Assembly: GCA_027382625.1 (NCBI GenBank)
Contig: JAJKFJ010021335.1
Coordinates: 1-64,000 of the forward strand
Direction of reading: 5' to 3'
Origin: Tetmemena sp. SeJ-2015
Taxonomy: Eukaryota; Ciliophora; Spirotrichea; Sporadotrichida; Oxytrichidae
DNA length: 64,000 bases
Under the pieces are notes generated by a model. The model ran no database searches. It was not told the DNA's origin and saw only the letters and a list, made by a program, of their open reading frames with translations. A program made the position numbers and the translations under genes. This document shows positions 11,565-26,087 of the stretch, piece by piece (the first letter of the stretch is position 1; each line of letters starts with the position of its first letter).

Positions 11565-12125
11565 CGGCATAAATAAAACACACGAGTCATAACCACTACT
11601 TGCGCGTGACAGCCATTAAGTCACAGTTAAGACCTTGACAAGCCCTCCCACTATCTTTAATCTCAATAGCAGGGGTGGTTTGTGGGCTCGAACATACTGA
11701 CTTCTCCATCTCACTCTGAGTATTTTCATTTCACTGGACAACGCTAAGCGAAAAAAGCCTCAGTAGTGTTGGTTAGACAGAAAGGCGGGAAAATGACCTA
11801 GGCCACCTGGTTAGAGTTGAAAACTCCACGATGCAAGGTGGCACCTTTAATAAGCAAAATGTCTACTTGTCAATCCTTAACTAGACTTACTTTCACGAGG
11901 GTTAGGCAGGACGACAGTCTTACATCTGGCTTGCTCATTCATAACAATTTCAACTACAGCCATTACTCCTTTTAGTCTTGAATCTTAAGAGTGGGGATGT
12001 TAATCATAAGTAATTGAGTTATGGCTTTGGAATTACTTCTATTCTAGCACTACTTTTGGGGGCATCATAGATACATTCACCCCTATATGAAGGCAGGAGG
12101 GCCGCCAAATACATATATAAACTGA
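11565..12125. other. GC-richer spacer (island 4) before the satellite
   Basis: About 560 bp of higher GC between the truncated kinase and the tandem array. It contains GTCTTACATCTGG near 11,915, similar to islands 1 and 3. The minus strand also has GTTCGAGCCC (11,684-11,693), which resembles a tRNA box B, but no full tRNA fold was found. It may be a germline-limited repeat. Confidence 0.35.
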
Positions 12126-12129
12126 AGGA

Positions 12130-15100
12130 AAAACTGGTATTTTTTGATCATTAAAATAATTCAGATTGGTGAAGAAGAGTCAAAAATTGAAAAAACTTCC
12201 CGGTTAATGCTATTTATCGCTTCTGTCTCAATCGTCATTCTCGGTGAAAGCCATTTATAGGCACGAAAAGAATCAAAACGATCAATTTTCATTTTTTGAG
12301 ACGCTCTATCCAGACTTTGCATCTAATGAGGACTGTATTTTTTTGATCATGAAATAATTCAGATTGTGAAGCAGCAAAAATTGAAAAAAATACTTCGTTA
12401 AAATGTCTATTATCGCTTCTCAAATCGTCACGCTTCTCAGTGAAAGCCCATTATAGGGGACGAAAAATGTAGAATCAAAACAGATTAATTTTCCATTTTT
12501 GAAGACTGCTCTATCCAACTTTTTGCATCTATGAGAATGTATTTTTTTTGTCATGAAGATAATTTCAGATTGTGAAGAAGTATGCAAAATTGTAAAATAC
12601 TTCGTTAATGTTCTATTTTCGCTTCTCAATCGTCACCATTCTCGGTGTAGCCCATTTTAGGGACAATTAGAAATCAACGATATTTTCATTTTTTGAGACT
12701 TCTATCCAGACTTTTGCATCTAATGAGACCTGTATTTTTTTTGATCATGAAAAATTCAGATTGTGAAGAAAGAGCAAAAATTGAAAAAATTACTTCGTTA
12801 ATGTCTATTTATAGCTTCTCAAATCGTCACCTTCTCGGTGAACGCCATTTATAGGGACGAAATGTAGAATCAAAATCGATTAATTTTCATTTTTGAGACT
12901 CTATATCCAGACTTTTGCATCTAAATGAGACTGTAATTTTTTTTGATCATGGAAATAATTTCAGTTGGTAAGACAGAGCAAAATTGAAAAATACTTCGTT
13001 AATGTCTATCTATTATCGCTCTCAAATCGTCACCTTCTCGGTGAGCATTTATAGGGACGAAAATGTAAGATCGGAAACCGATTTATTTTCATTTTTTGAG
13101 ACTCTCTATCCATGACTTCTTGCATACTAATGAGATACTGTCATTTTTTTGAATCAATGAAATAACTTCAATTGTGAAGAAAGAGCAAAAAATTGAAAAA
13201 ATACTTCGTTAATGTCTTTTTATCGCTTCTCTCAAATCGTAACCTTCTCGGTGAAAGCCATTTATAAGGACGAAAGTAGAGGAAAAAATTAATTTTCATT
13301 TTTGAGACTCTCTATATCCAACTTTTGCATCTAATGAGAACTGTATTTTTTGATCATGAAATAATTCAGATTGTGAAGAAGAGCAAAAATTGAAAAAATA
13401 CTTCGTTAATGTCTATTTATCGCTTCTCAAATCGTCACCTTCTCGGTGAAAGCCATTTATAGGGACGAAAATGTAGAATCAAGCCGATTAATTTTCATTT
13501 TGAGACTCTCTATCCAGACTTTTGCATCTAAATGAAATGTATTTGATCATAGAATAATTCAGATTGTGGAAGAAGAGCAGATAATGAAAAAAATATTGTT
13601 AATGCTATTTACGCTTCTCAATCGTCACCTCTCGTGAAAGCCATTTATAGGGAGAAAATGTAAGATATCAAACACGATTAATTTTTCATTTTTGAGACTG
13701 CTCTATCAGCTTTTGCATCTTAATGAGAACTGGTATTTTTGATCATGAAATATTCAGATTGTGAAGAGAGCAAAAATTGGAAAAATACTTCGTTAATGTC
13801 TATTTATGCTTCTCAAATCGTCACTCTTTCTCGGTGAAAGCCATTTATAGGAGAATGTAAGAATCAAGACCGGTAATTTTCATTTTTTGAGACTCACTAT
13901 CCAGACTTTTGCATCTAATGAGAAATGTATTTTGTTGATCATGAAATAATTTCAGATTGTGAAGAAGAGCAAAATTGAAAAAATACTTCGTTAATGTCTT
14001 TATATTAAAATGGAAGATATATATCGCTTCTCAAATCGTCACTTCTCGGTGAAAGCCATTTATAGGGACGAAAAAGTAGATCAAACCGATTAATTTCATT
14101 TTTTGAGACTCTCTTACCAGACTTTTGCATCTAATGAGAACTGGATATTTTTCTGATCATGAAATAATTTCAGTTGTGAAGAAGAGCAAGAAATTGAAAA
14201 ATATTCGCTAATGTCTCTTTAATGCTTCTCAAATCGTCACCTTCTCGTGAAAGCCATTTATAGGGACGAAAATGTAGAATCACACCGATCATTTCATTTT
14301 TTGAGACTCTTATCCAGACTTTTGCATCTATTGAGAACTGTATTTTTTGTGATCATGAATATTCAGATTGTGAAGAAGAGCAAAAAATTGAAAAATAACT
14401 TCGTTTGATAATGTCTATTATCCGCTTCTCATCGTCCAACCTTTCTCGGTGAAAGCCATTTATAGGGACGAAATGTAGAATAAAACCGATTATTTTCATT
14501 TTTGAGACTCTCTATCCAGCATTTTGCATCTAATGAGAACTGTATTTTTTGATCATGAAATAATTCAATTGTGAAGAAGAGCAAAAAATGAAAAAAATAC
14601 TTCGTTAATGTCCTATTTATCGCTTCTCAATCGTCACCTTCTCGGTAAAAGCCATTTATAGGGACGAAAATGTAGAATCAAACGATTAATTTTATTTTTG
14701 AGACTATAAGGTCTGTTTGCATCTAATGAGAACTGTATTTTTTGATCATGAAATAATCATTGTGAAGAAGAGCAAAATTGAAAAAATACTTCAGTTAATG
14801 TCATTTAGTCACGCTCATCAAATCGTCGACCATTTCCGTGAAGATTTATGGACGAAATGTAGAATCAAACCGGATTAATTTTCATTTTTGAGAATCTCTC
14901 CATCCAGACTTTTGCATCTAATGAGAACTTTATTTTTTTGATCATGAAATAATTCAGATTGTAAAGAAGAGCAAAAATTGAAAACAATACGTTAATGTCT
15001 ATTATCGCTTCTCAATCGTCACTTCTCGGTGAATAGCATTTATAGGGACGATGTAGAATCAATACGATAGATTTTCATTTTTTGAAGACTCTCTACCAGA

Positions 15101-18100
15101 CTTTGCATCTATGAGAAATCGATGAAATAATTCAGATTGTGAGAAGAGCAAAATTGAAAAAAAATACTTCGTTAATGTCTATTAATCGCTTCTAAAATCG
15201 TCACCTTCTCGGTGAAAGGCCATTTATAGGGACGAAAATGTAAAATCAAACCATTAATTTTTCATTTTTTTAGACCTCTATCCAATTTTTCATCTAATGG
15301 GAAATGTTTTTTTTTGTCATGAATAATTCAATTTTGAAAAGACAAAATTAAAAAAAAACTTTTTAAAATTTTATTATCCTTTCAAATTTTTCCCCCTTCC
15401 GGTAAAGCCCTTTATAGGACGAAAATGTAGAATCAAACCGATTAATTTTTTTTGAGGCTCTCTATCCAGACTTTTGCATCTAATGAAACTGTATTTTTTT
15501 ATCATTAAATAATTCAGATTGTGAAGAAGAGCAAAAAATTGAAAAAAAATACCTTTCGTTAATGTCTACTTTATCGCCTTCTCAAATCGTCACCTCTTCG
15601 GTAAAAGATTTTATGACGAAAAGTAGAATCAAACGATTAATTTTCATTTTTTGAGACTCTCTATCCAGACTGCATCTAATGAGAACTGTATTTTTTTAAT
15701 CATGAAATAATTTCAGATTGTGAAGAAGAGCAAAATTGAAAAAAAATACTTCGTTAATGTCTATTTATCGCTTCTCAAATCGTCACCTTCTCGGAAAGCC
15801 ATTTATAGGGCGAAAATGTAGAATCAAACCGATTAATTTTCTTTCATTTTTGAGACTCTCTATCCAGATTTTTGCATCTAATGAGAACTGTATTTTTTTG
15901 ATCATGAAATAATTCAGATTGTGAAGAAGAGCAAAAATTGAAAAAAAAAATACTTCGTTAATGTCTATTTATCGCTTCTCAAATCGTCACCTTCTCGGTG
16001 AAAGCCATTTATAGGGACGAAAATGTAGAATCAAACCGATTAATTTTCATTTTTTGAGACTCTCTATCCAGACTTTTGCATCTAATGAGAACTGTATTTT
16101 TTTTATCATGAAATAATTCAGATTGTGAAGAAGAGCAAAAATTGAAAAAAATACTTCGTTAATGTCTATTTATCGCTTCTCAAATCGTCACCTTCTCGGT
16201 GAAAGCCATATATGGACGAAAACTGTAGAATCAAACCGATTTAATTTTCATTTTTTGAGACTCTCTATCCAGACTTTTGCATCTAATGAGAACTGTATTT
16301 TTTTATCATGAAATAATTCAGATTGTGAAGAAGAGCAAAAATTGAAAAAAATACTTCGTTAATGTCTATTTATCGCTTCTCAAATCTTCACCTTCTCGGT
16401 GAAAGCCATTTATAGGGACGAAATGTAGAATCAAACCGATTAATTCATTTTGAGACTCTCTAGCCAACTTTTGCATCTAATGAAACTGTATTTTTTTGAC
16501 ATGAAATAATTCAGATTTGAAGAGAGCAAAATTTGAAAAATAATACTTCGTTAATGTCTATTTATCGCTTCTCAAATCGTCACACTTTCTCGTGAAAGCC
16601 ATTTTATAGGACGAAAATGTAGAATCCAACCGATTAATTTTCATTTTTTGAGGCTCTCTATCCAGACTTTTGCATCTAATGAGAACTGTAGTTTTTTTGA
16701 TCATGAAAATAACTTAGATTGTGAAAAAGAAGAGCAATAATTGAAAAAAAATACTTCCGTGAATGTCTATTTATCGCTTCTCAAATCGTCACCTTCTCGG
16801 TGAAAGCCATTTATAGGGACGAAAATGTAGAATCAAACCGATTAATTTTCATTTTTTGAGACTCTCTATCCAGACTTTTGCATCTAATGAGAACTGTATT
16901 TTTTTGATAATGAAATAATTCAGATTGTGAGAAGAGCAAAAATTGAAAAAAAATACTTCGTTAATGTCTATTTATCGCTTCTCAAATCGTCACTTTCTCG
17001 GTGAAAGCCATTTATAGGGACTAAAATGTAGAATCAAACGATTAATTTTCATTTTTTAACTCTCTATCCAGACTTTTGCATCTAATGAGAACTGTATTTT
17101 TTTTGATCAATGAAATAATTTAGATTTGTAAGAAGAGCAAAAATTGAAAAAAATACTTCTTTAATGTCTATTTATCGCTTCTCAAATGTCACCTTTCTGT
17201 GAAACCATTATAGACGAAATGTATAATCAACGATTATTTTCATTTTTAGACTCTCTATCCAACTTTTTGCTCTAATGAGAAACTGTATTTTTTTATCTAT
17301 GAAATAATCAGATTGTTGAAGAAGAGCAAAAATTGAAAAAATTACTTCGTTAATGTCTATTTATCTCTTCTCAAATCTCACCTCTCTGTTAAATCCATTT
17401 ATAGGACGAAAATGTAGAATCAAACCGATTAATTTTCATTTTTTAAGACTCTCTATCCAGACTTTTGCATCTAATATATTTTTTTGATCATGAAATAATT
17501 CAGAATGTGAAGAAGAGCAAAAATTAAAAAAAATACTTCGTCTATTTATCGCTTCTCAAATCGTCACCTTCTCGTTGAAAGCCATTTATAGGGACAAAAA
17601 TGTAGAATCAAACCGATTAATTTTCATTTTTGGAGACTCTCTATCCAGACTTTTGCATATAATGAGAACTGTATTTTTTATCATGAAATAATTCAGATTG
17701 TGAAAAAGAGCAAAAATTGAAAAAAATACTTCTTATGCTATTTATCGCTCCAATCGTCACCTGTCTCGGAAAGCATTTATAGGGACAAAATCTTAGAATC
17801 AAAACCGATGAATTTCATTTTTTGAACTCTCACCAACTTTTGCATTCTAATGAAACTGTATTTTTTTTATCATGAAATAATTCAGATTTGAAAAAGCAAA
17901 AAATTGAAAAAAAATTACTCGTTAATGTCTATTATCGCTTCTCAAAGTCTCACCCCTTCTCGGTGAAAGCCATTGATAGGACGAAAATGTAAATCAACAC
18001 GATTAATTTTCATTTTATTGAGACTTCTATCCAGACTTGCATCTAATGAGAACTGTATTTTTTTTTATCATGAAATAAATCAGATTGTGAAGAAGAGCAA

Positions 18101-21100
18101 AAATTGAAAAAAATACTTCGTTAAATTCTATTTATCGCTTCTCAAATCGTCACCTTCTCGTTGAAAGCCATTTATAGGACGAAAATGTAGAATCAAAACC
18201 GATTAATTTTCATTTTTGAGACTCTCTATCCAGACTTTTGCATCTAATGAGAACTGTATTTTTTGATCATGAAATAATTGATTGTGAAGAAGAGCAAAAT
18301 TTGAAAAAAATACTTCGTAATGTCATTTATCGCTTCTCAAATCGTCACCTTCTCGGTTAAAGCCATTTATAGGGAGTAGAATCAAAACGATTAATTTTCA
18401 TTTTTTGAACTCTCTCCAGACTTTTCATCTATGAGAACTGGTTTTTGATCATAAATAATTCAGATTGAAGAAGAGCAAAAGATTGAAAAAAAATACTTCG
18501 TTAATGTCTTTTACGCTTCTCAAATCGTCACCTTCTCGTTGAAAGCCATTTATAGGGACGAAAATGTAGAATCAAACCGATTAATTTTCATTTTTTGAGA
18601 CTCCTATCCAGACTTTTGCATCTAATGAGAACTGTATTTTTTTTATCATGAAATAATTCAGATTGTGAAGAAGAGCAAAAATTGAAAAAAATACTTCGTT
18701 AAAGTCTATTTATCGCTTCTCAAATCGTCACCTTCTCGGTGAAAGCTAGGGACGAAAATGTAGAATCAAACCGATTAATTTTCATTTTTTGAGACTCTCT
18801 ATCCAGACTTTTGCATCTAATGAGAACTGTATTTTTTTGATCAAATAATTCAGATTGTGAAGAAGAGCAAAAATTGAAAAAAGTACTTCGTTAATGTCTA
18901 TTTATCACTTCTCAAATCGTCATCTTCTCGGTGAAAGCCATTTTCGGGACGAAAATGTAGAATCAAACCGATTAATTTTCATTTTTTGAGACTCTCTATC
19001 CAGACTTTTGCATCTAATGAGAACTGTATTTTTTTTGATCATGAAATAATTCAGATTGTGAAGAAGAGCAAAAATTAAAAAAAATACTTCGTTAATGTCT
19101 ATTTATCGCTTCTCAAATCGTCACCTTCTCGGTTAAAAGCCATTTATAGGACGAAAATGTAGAATCAAACATAATTTTCATTTTTTGAGACTTTCTATCC
19201 AGACTTTTGCATCTAATGAGAACTTTGTATTTTTTTGATCATGAAATAATTCAGAATGTGAAGAAGAGCAAAAATTGAAAAATACTTCTTATGTCTATTT
19301 ATCGCTTCTCAAATCTTCACCTTCTCGGTTGAAACCATTTATAGGACGAAAATGTAGAATCAACCGATTAATTTTCATTTTTTGAGACTCTCTATTCCAG
19401 ACTTTTGCATCTAATGAACCATTTTTTTGATCATGAAATAATTCAAATTTGAAGAAGAGCAAAAAATTGAAAAAAATACTTCTTAATGTCTATTTATCGC
19501 TTCTCAAATCGTCACTTCTCGGTGAAAGCCATTTTAGGGACGAAAATGTAGAATCAAACCGATTAATTTTCATTTTTGAGACTCTCTATCCAGCTTTTGC
19601 ATCTAATGAGAACTGTATTTTTTTGACAATGAAATAATGCAGATTGTTGAAAGAGCAAAAATTTGAAAAAAAACTTCGTTTAATTCTATTTATCGCTTCT
19701 CAAATTGAGTCACCTTCTCGGTGAAAGCCCTTTATAGGACAAAATGTCAGAATCAAAACCGCATTATTTTCCATTTTGAGACTCTCTATTCCAGACTTTT
19801 TCATCTATGAGAAACTGATTTTTTTTTTGATCATGAAATAATTCAGATTGTTAAGAAGAGCAAAAATTGAAAAAATACTTCGTTAAAGTCTATTTATCGC
19901 TTCTCAAATCGTTACCTTCTCGGTGGTGAAAGCCATTTATTGGGACGAAAATGTAGAATCAAACCGATTATTTTCTTTTTTTGAGACTCTCTATCCAACT
20001 TTTGCAATTCTAATGAGAACTATTTTTGATCATGAAATAATTCAGATTGTGAAAAAGAGCAAAAATTGAAAAAATTACTTCGTTAATTCTATTTATCGCT
20101 TTCAAATCGTTCACCTTCTCGAGTGAGAACCATTAGAGGACAAATGTATATCAAACCGATTTAATTTTCTTTTTTTGAGACTCTCTATCCAACTTTTGCA
20201 TCTTAATGAAACTGTAAAATTTTTTTGATCATTGAAATAATTTCAATTTAAGTAAGAGCAAAGATTGAAAAAAATACTTCGTAGTCTATTTATCGTTCTC
20301 AAATCTCACTTCTCGGTGAAACCCATTCTTTAGGACAAAATGTAAATCAAACATTAATTTTATTTTTTGAGACTCTCTATCCAGACTTTTGCATTTCTAA
20401 TGAGAACTGTATTTTTTTGATCATGAAATAATTCAGATTGTGAAGAAGAGCAAAAATTGAAAAAAGTACTTCGTTAATGTCTATTTATCGCTTCTCAAAT
20501 CGTCACCTTCTCGGTGAAAGCCATTTATAGGGACGAAAATGTAGAATCAAACCGATTAATTTTCATTTTTGAGACTCTCTATCCAGACTTTTGCATCTAA
20601 TGAGAACTGTATTTTTTTGATCATGAAATAATTCAGATTGTGAAGAAGAGCAAAAATTGAAAAAAGTACTTCGTTAATGTCTATTTATCGCTTCTCAAAT
20701 CGTCACCTTCTCGGTGAAAGCCATTTATAGGGACGAAAATGTAGAATCAAACCGATTAATTTTCATTTTTTGAGACTCTCTATCCAGACTTTTGCATCTA
20801 ATGAGAACTGTATTTTTCTCATCTTGATATAATTCAGATTGTGAAGAAGAGCAAAAATTGAAAAAATATGCGTTAATGTCTATCTTATCCTTTCAATCGT
20901 CACCTCTCGGTAAAGCCATTTTATAGGACGAAAAGATAGAATCAAAACCGATTAATTTTTTTTTGAGACTCTCTATCCAGACTTTTGCATCTAAGAACTG
21001 TATATTTTTTATCATGAAATAATTCAGATTGAGAAGAGCAAAAATTAAAAAAAATACTTCGTTAATGTCTATTTATCGCTTCTCAAATCGTCACCTTCTC

Positions 21101-24100
21101 GGTGAAAGCCATTTCTAGGGACGAAAATGTAGAATCAAACCGATTAATTTTCATTTTTTGAGACTCTCTATCCAGACTTTTGCATCTAATGAGAACTGTA
21201 TTTTTTTGATCATGAAATAATTCAGATTGTGAATAAGAGCAAAAAATTGAAAAAATACTTCGTTAATGTCTATTTATCGCTTCTCAAATCGTCACCTTCT
21301 CGGTGAAAGCCATTTATAGGGACAAAAATGTAGAATCAAGCCGATTAATTTTCATTTTTTGAGACTCTCTATCCAGACTTTTGCATCTAATGAGAACTGT
21401 ATTTTTTTGATCATGAAATAATTCAGATTGTGAAGAAGAGCAAAAATTGAAAAAAATACTTCGTTAATTTCTATTTATCCTTCTCAAATCGTCACCTTTT
21501 TCGGTTTAAAGCCATTATAGGGACGAAAATGTAGAATCAAACCCATTTAATTTTCATTTTTTGAGACTCTCTATCCAGACTTTGCATTAATAGAACTTAT
21601 TTTTTGTTTATGAAATAATTCAATTGTGAAGAAGAGCAAAAATTGAAAAAAATACTTGTTAATGTCTATTTATCGTTCTCAAATCGTCACTTCTCGGTTT
21701 AAAGCCATTTATAGGGACGAAAATGTTAGAATCAAACCGATTTAATTTTCATTTTTTGAGACTCTCAAACCAGACTTTTGCATCTAATGAGAACTGTATT
21801 TTTTTGATCATGAAATAATTCAGATTGTGAAGAAGAGCAAAAATTGAAAAAAATACTTCGTTAATGTCTATTTATCGCTTCTCAAATCGTCACCTTCTCG
21901 GTGAAAGCCATTTATAGGGGCGAAAATGTAGAATCAAACCGATTAATTTTCATTTTTTGAGACTCTCTATCCAGACTTTTGCATCTAATGAGAACTGTAA
22001 TTTTTTTTTTATAAAGAAAAATTCAGATTGTTTAAAAAGAGGGAAAAATTGAAAAAAACTTCTTTTGTCATTTATCGTTCTCAAAACTTTACCTTTTCGG
22101 TGAAAGCCATTTATATGGGCCCCAAAAAGAAAAAATCAAACCGATCAAAATTTTTATTTTTTTAGAATCTCTATCCAGACTTTTTCATCAATTTAAAAGT
22201 TTTTTTTGATCATTAAATAATTTAGTTTTGAGAAGAGCAAAAAATTTAAAAAAAATACTTTGTTTTAAAGTCTATTTTCGCTTCTCAAAATTTTGGGGAA
22301 AACCCTTTATAGGGCAAAAAATGTAAAATCAAAACCCATCAATTTTCATTTTTGAGACTCTCTATCCAAACTTTTCCCTCTAAAGAGAACTTATTTTTTT
22401 GATTTTATGAAAAATTCAGATTGTGAAGAAGAGCAAAAATTTAAAAAAACTTTTTAATGTCTATTTATTGCTTCTCAAATCGGGCACCTTCTCGGGGAAA
22501 GCCATTTAATGGGACGAAAAAGTAGAATCAAAACCATCAATTTTCAAATTTTTTGAGACTTCTATCCAGGGCTTTTGGAAACAATGAAAAGGGATTTTTT
22601 GATCCCGAAAAAATTTAATTTGAAGAAGGGAAAAAATTTAAAAACTTTGAGTTTTTTATCCCCTTTTCAAATCTTTACCTTCTCGGTGAAAAACCTTATA
22701 AGGGGGAAAAGTAAATCAAACCGATCAATTTTCATTTTTTTTGAATCTCTATCCAGACTTTTGCATCTAAGGGGAACTGTATTTTTTGATCATGAATAAA
22801 TTTAATTTTGGGAAAAAGAGCAAAAATTTAAAAAATAAATTCTTTTAAAATTTTTTTATCGCTTTCAAAAAACTTTACCCCTTTTCCTAAAGCCCTTTAT
22901 AGACGAAAATTGTAGAATCAAACCCTATCAATTTTCATTTTTTTGACTTTTCTTCCAGAAATTTTGCACCTTTAAAGAGAACTGTATTTTTTTTTATCAT
23001 GAAATACAGATTGTGAAGAAAAGCAAAAATTGAAAAAAGTACTTCCTTTAAAGTCCTATTTTATCGCTTTAAAACTCACCTTTTGGGGAAAACCCCTTTA
23101 TAGGGGCGAAAATGGTAGAAACAAAACCCATTTAATTTTCCAAATTTTTTTTTCCCCTCTATCCAGACTTTTGCATCTAATGAGAACTGTATTTTTTTGA
23201 TCATGAAAAATTCAGTTTTTAAGAAGAGCAAAAAATTTAAAAAAAAAACTTCTTAAATTTTTATTTAAACGCTTCTCAAATGCCCCCTAAAACCCTTTTT
23301 TTGGGAAAAAATGTAGAAAACAAAAACCCATTTAATTTTTATTTTTTTAGACTCTTATCCAGACTTTTTCATCTAAGAGAACTGTTTTTTTTTTTTTGAT
23401 CATGAAAAAATTCAGATTGTGAAAAAGAGCCAAAAAAATTTAAAAAAATACTTCGTTAATGTCTATTTATCGGGTTTTTAAAAAGCCCCCTTCCCCGGTG
23501 AAAGCCATTTTTAGGGACGAAAAAAAGTAAATAAAAACCGACCAAATTTTTATTTTTTTAAAGGGCTCTCTATCCCGGGCTTTTGCATTAATGGAACTGT
23601 ATTTTTTATATGAAAAAAATTCAATGTGAAGAAGAGCCAAAAAATTTAAAAAAAAACTTTTAAAAGCTTATTTTCGCTTTCAAATCGTACCCTTTGGGGG
23701 AAAGCCATTTATAAAGAAAATAAGAATCAAACCGATCAATTTTCATTTTTGGGCCCCATTTCCCGACTTTTTTTTCTAATGGAACTGTATTTTTTTATCA
23801 TGAAATAATTTGATTGGAAAAAGAGCAAAAATTGAAAAAAAATCTTCTTAATGTCTAATTTATCGCTTCTCAAATTCACCTTTCGGTGAAAACCCTTTAT
23901 AGGGGCGAAAATGTTAAAAATTTTAAAAAAACCCAATTTTTCCCTTTTTTTAGACTCTCTATCCAGACTTTTTCATTTAATGAGAACTGTATTTTTTTTA
24001 TCATGAAATAATTCAAAATTTTAAGAAGAGCAAAAAAAAAAACCGTTAAGTTATTTATCGCTTTTCAAATTTGTCACCTTCTCGGTTTAAAGCCATTTAT

Positions 24101-26087
24101 AGGACGAAAATGTAGAATCAAAACCCATCAATTTTCTTTTTTTAGACTCTCTATCCAGACTTTTGCATCTAATGAGAACTGTATTTTTTTGATCATGAAA
24201 TAATTCAGATTGTGAAGAAGAGCAAAAATTGAAAAAATACTTCGTTAATGTCTATTTATCGCTTCTCAAATCGTCACCTTCTCGGTGAAAGCCATTTATA
24301 AGGACGAAAATGTAGAATCAAACCGATCAATTTTCATTTTTTGAGACTCTCTATCCAGACTTTTGCATCTAATGAGAACTGTATTTTTTTTGATCATGAA
24401 ATAATTCAGATTGTGAAGAAGAGCAAAAATTGAAAAAAGTACTTCGTTAATTTCTATTTATCGCTTCTCAAATCGTCACCTTCTCGGTGAAAGCCATTTA
24501 TAGGGACGAAAATGTAGAATCAAACCGATTAATTTTCATTTTTTGAGACTCTCTATCCAGACTTTTGCATCTAATGAGAACTGTATATTTTTTTATCATG
24601 AAATAATTAAGATTGTGAAGAAGAGCAAAAATTGAAAAAAATACTTCGTTAATGTCTATTTATCGCTTCTCAAATCGTCACCTTCTCGGTGAAAGCCATT
24701 TATAGGGATGTTAAGGACGAAAATAATGTAGAATCAAGCCGATTCAATTTTCATTTTTTGAGACTCTCTATCCAGACTTTTGCATTTCTAATGAGAACTA
24801 TTTTTTTGATCATTGAATATAATTCAGATTGTGAAGAAGAGCAAAAATTAAAAAAAAGTACTTCGTTAATGTCTATTTATCGCTTCTCAAATCGTCAGCC
24901 TCTCGGTGCTGAAAAGCCATTATTAGGACGAAAATGTAGAACAAACCGGATCAAATTTTCATTTTTTTTGAGACTCTCATCCAGACTTTGACATTCTAAT
25001 GAGAAACTGTATTTTTTTTTTTTTTGAATTCATGAAATAATTCAGATTGTAAAGAAGAGAAATTGAAAAAATACTTCGTTAATGTTATTATCGCCTTCAT
25101 CAAATCGTCACCCTTCTCCGGTTGAAAAGCCATTATAGGACGAAATGTTTTTAGAATCAAAACCGATCAATTTTCATTTTTTGAGACTCTCTATCCAGAC
25201 TTTTGCATCTAATGAGAACTGTATTTTTTTGATCATGAAATAATTCAGATTGTGAAGAAGAGCAAAAATTGAAAAAGTACTTCGTTAATGTCTATTTATC
25301 GCTTCTCAAATCGTCACCTTCTCGGTGAAAGCCATTTATAGGGACGAAAATGTAGAATCAAACCGATCAATTTTCATTTTTTGAGACTCTCTATCCAGAC
25401 TTTTGCATCTAATGAGAACTGTATTTTTTGATCATGAAATAATTCAGATTGTGAAGAAGAGCAAAAATTGAAAAAAATACTTCGTTAATCTCTATTTATC
25501 GCTTCTCAAATCGTCACCTTCTCGGTGAAAGCCATTTATAGGGACGAAAATGTAGAATCAAACCGATTAATTTTCATTTTTTGAGACTCTCTATCCAGAC
25601 TTTTGCATCTAATGAGAACTGTATTTTTTTGATCATGAAATAATTCAGATTGTGAAGAAGAGCAAAAATTGAAAAAAGTACTTCGTTAATTTCTATTTAT
25701 CGCTTCTCAAATCGTCACCTTCTCGGTGAAAGCCCATTTTAAGGGACGAAAATGTAGAATTCAAACCGAAAATCAATTTTCATTTTTGAGACTCTCTATC
25801 CAGACTTTTGCATCTAATGAGGAAACTGTATTTTTTGATCATGAAATAATTCAGATTGTGAAAAGAAGAGCAAAAATTTGAAAAAATACTTCTTAATGTC
25901 TATTATCGCTTCTCCAAATCTCACCTCTCGGTTCGGTTGTGAAAAGCTCCATTTCTATAGGAAGGGAACGCACGTCGAAAAAACAAAATTTTGTTGTAGA
26001 AACCCAAATTTTTCCGATTTCTATATTTCTCATTTTTTTGGAGAACTCCTCTATCCCAGAGCTTTTTGCAGCCATCTAATCGGAGCG
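12130..26087. repeat. Satellite array, ~200-bp unit, about 70 copies
   Basis: Head-to-tail units with a period of 199-201 bp, measured between successive TGATCATGAAAT landmarks (20,421 to 20,621; 25,231 to 25,430 to 25,631). Landmarks in order are TGATCATGAAATAATTCAG, TACTTCGTTAATGTCTATTT, CAAATCGTCACCTTCTCGG, TTTATAGGGACGAAAATG and TATCCAGACTTTTGCATC. Blocks near 15.9-16.4, 18.6-19.0, 20.3-20.8 and 24.2-25.7 kb are nearly identical. Others (12.1-15.4 and 22.0-24.0 kb) are full of single-base indels and homopolymer changes. No coding capacity is conserved. Tandem satellites are known in micronuclear genomes of related ciliates; a structural or centromere-like role is inference only. Confidence 0.95.

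Noticed and set aside
11684..11693. tRNA gene (GTTCGAGCCC box-B-like motif, minus strand)
   Set aside because: No matching acceptor stem, anticodon arm or clear box A at the right spacing.
12130..26087. CRISPR-like array (many regularly spaced repeats)
   Set aside because: The repeats are head to tail with a ~200-bp period and no unique spacers; the whole unit repeats. It is a eukaryotic satellite.
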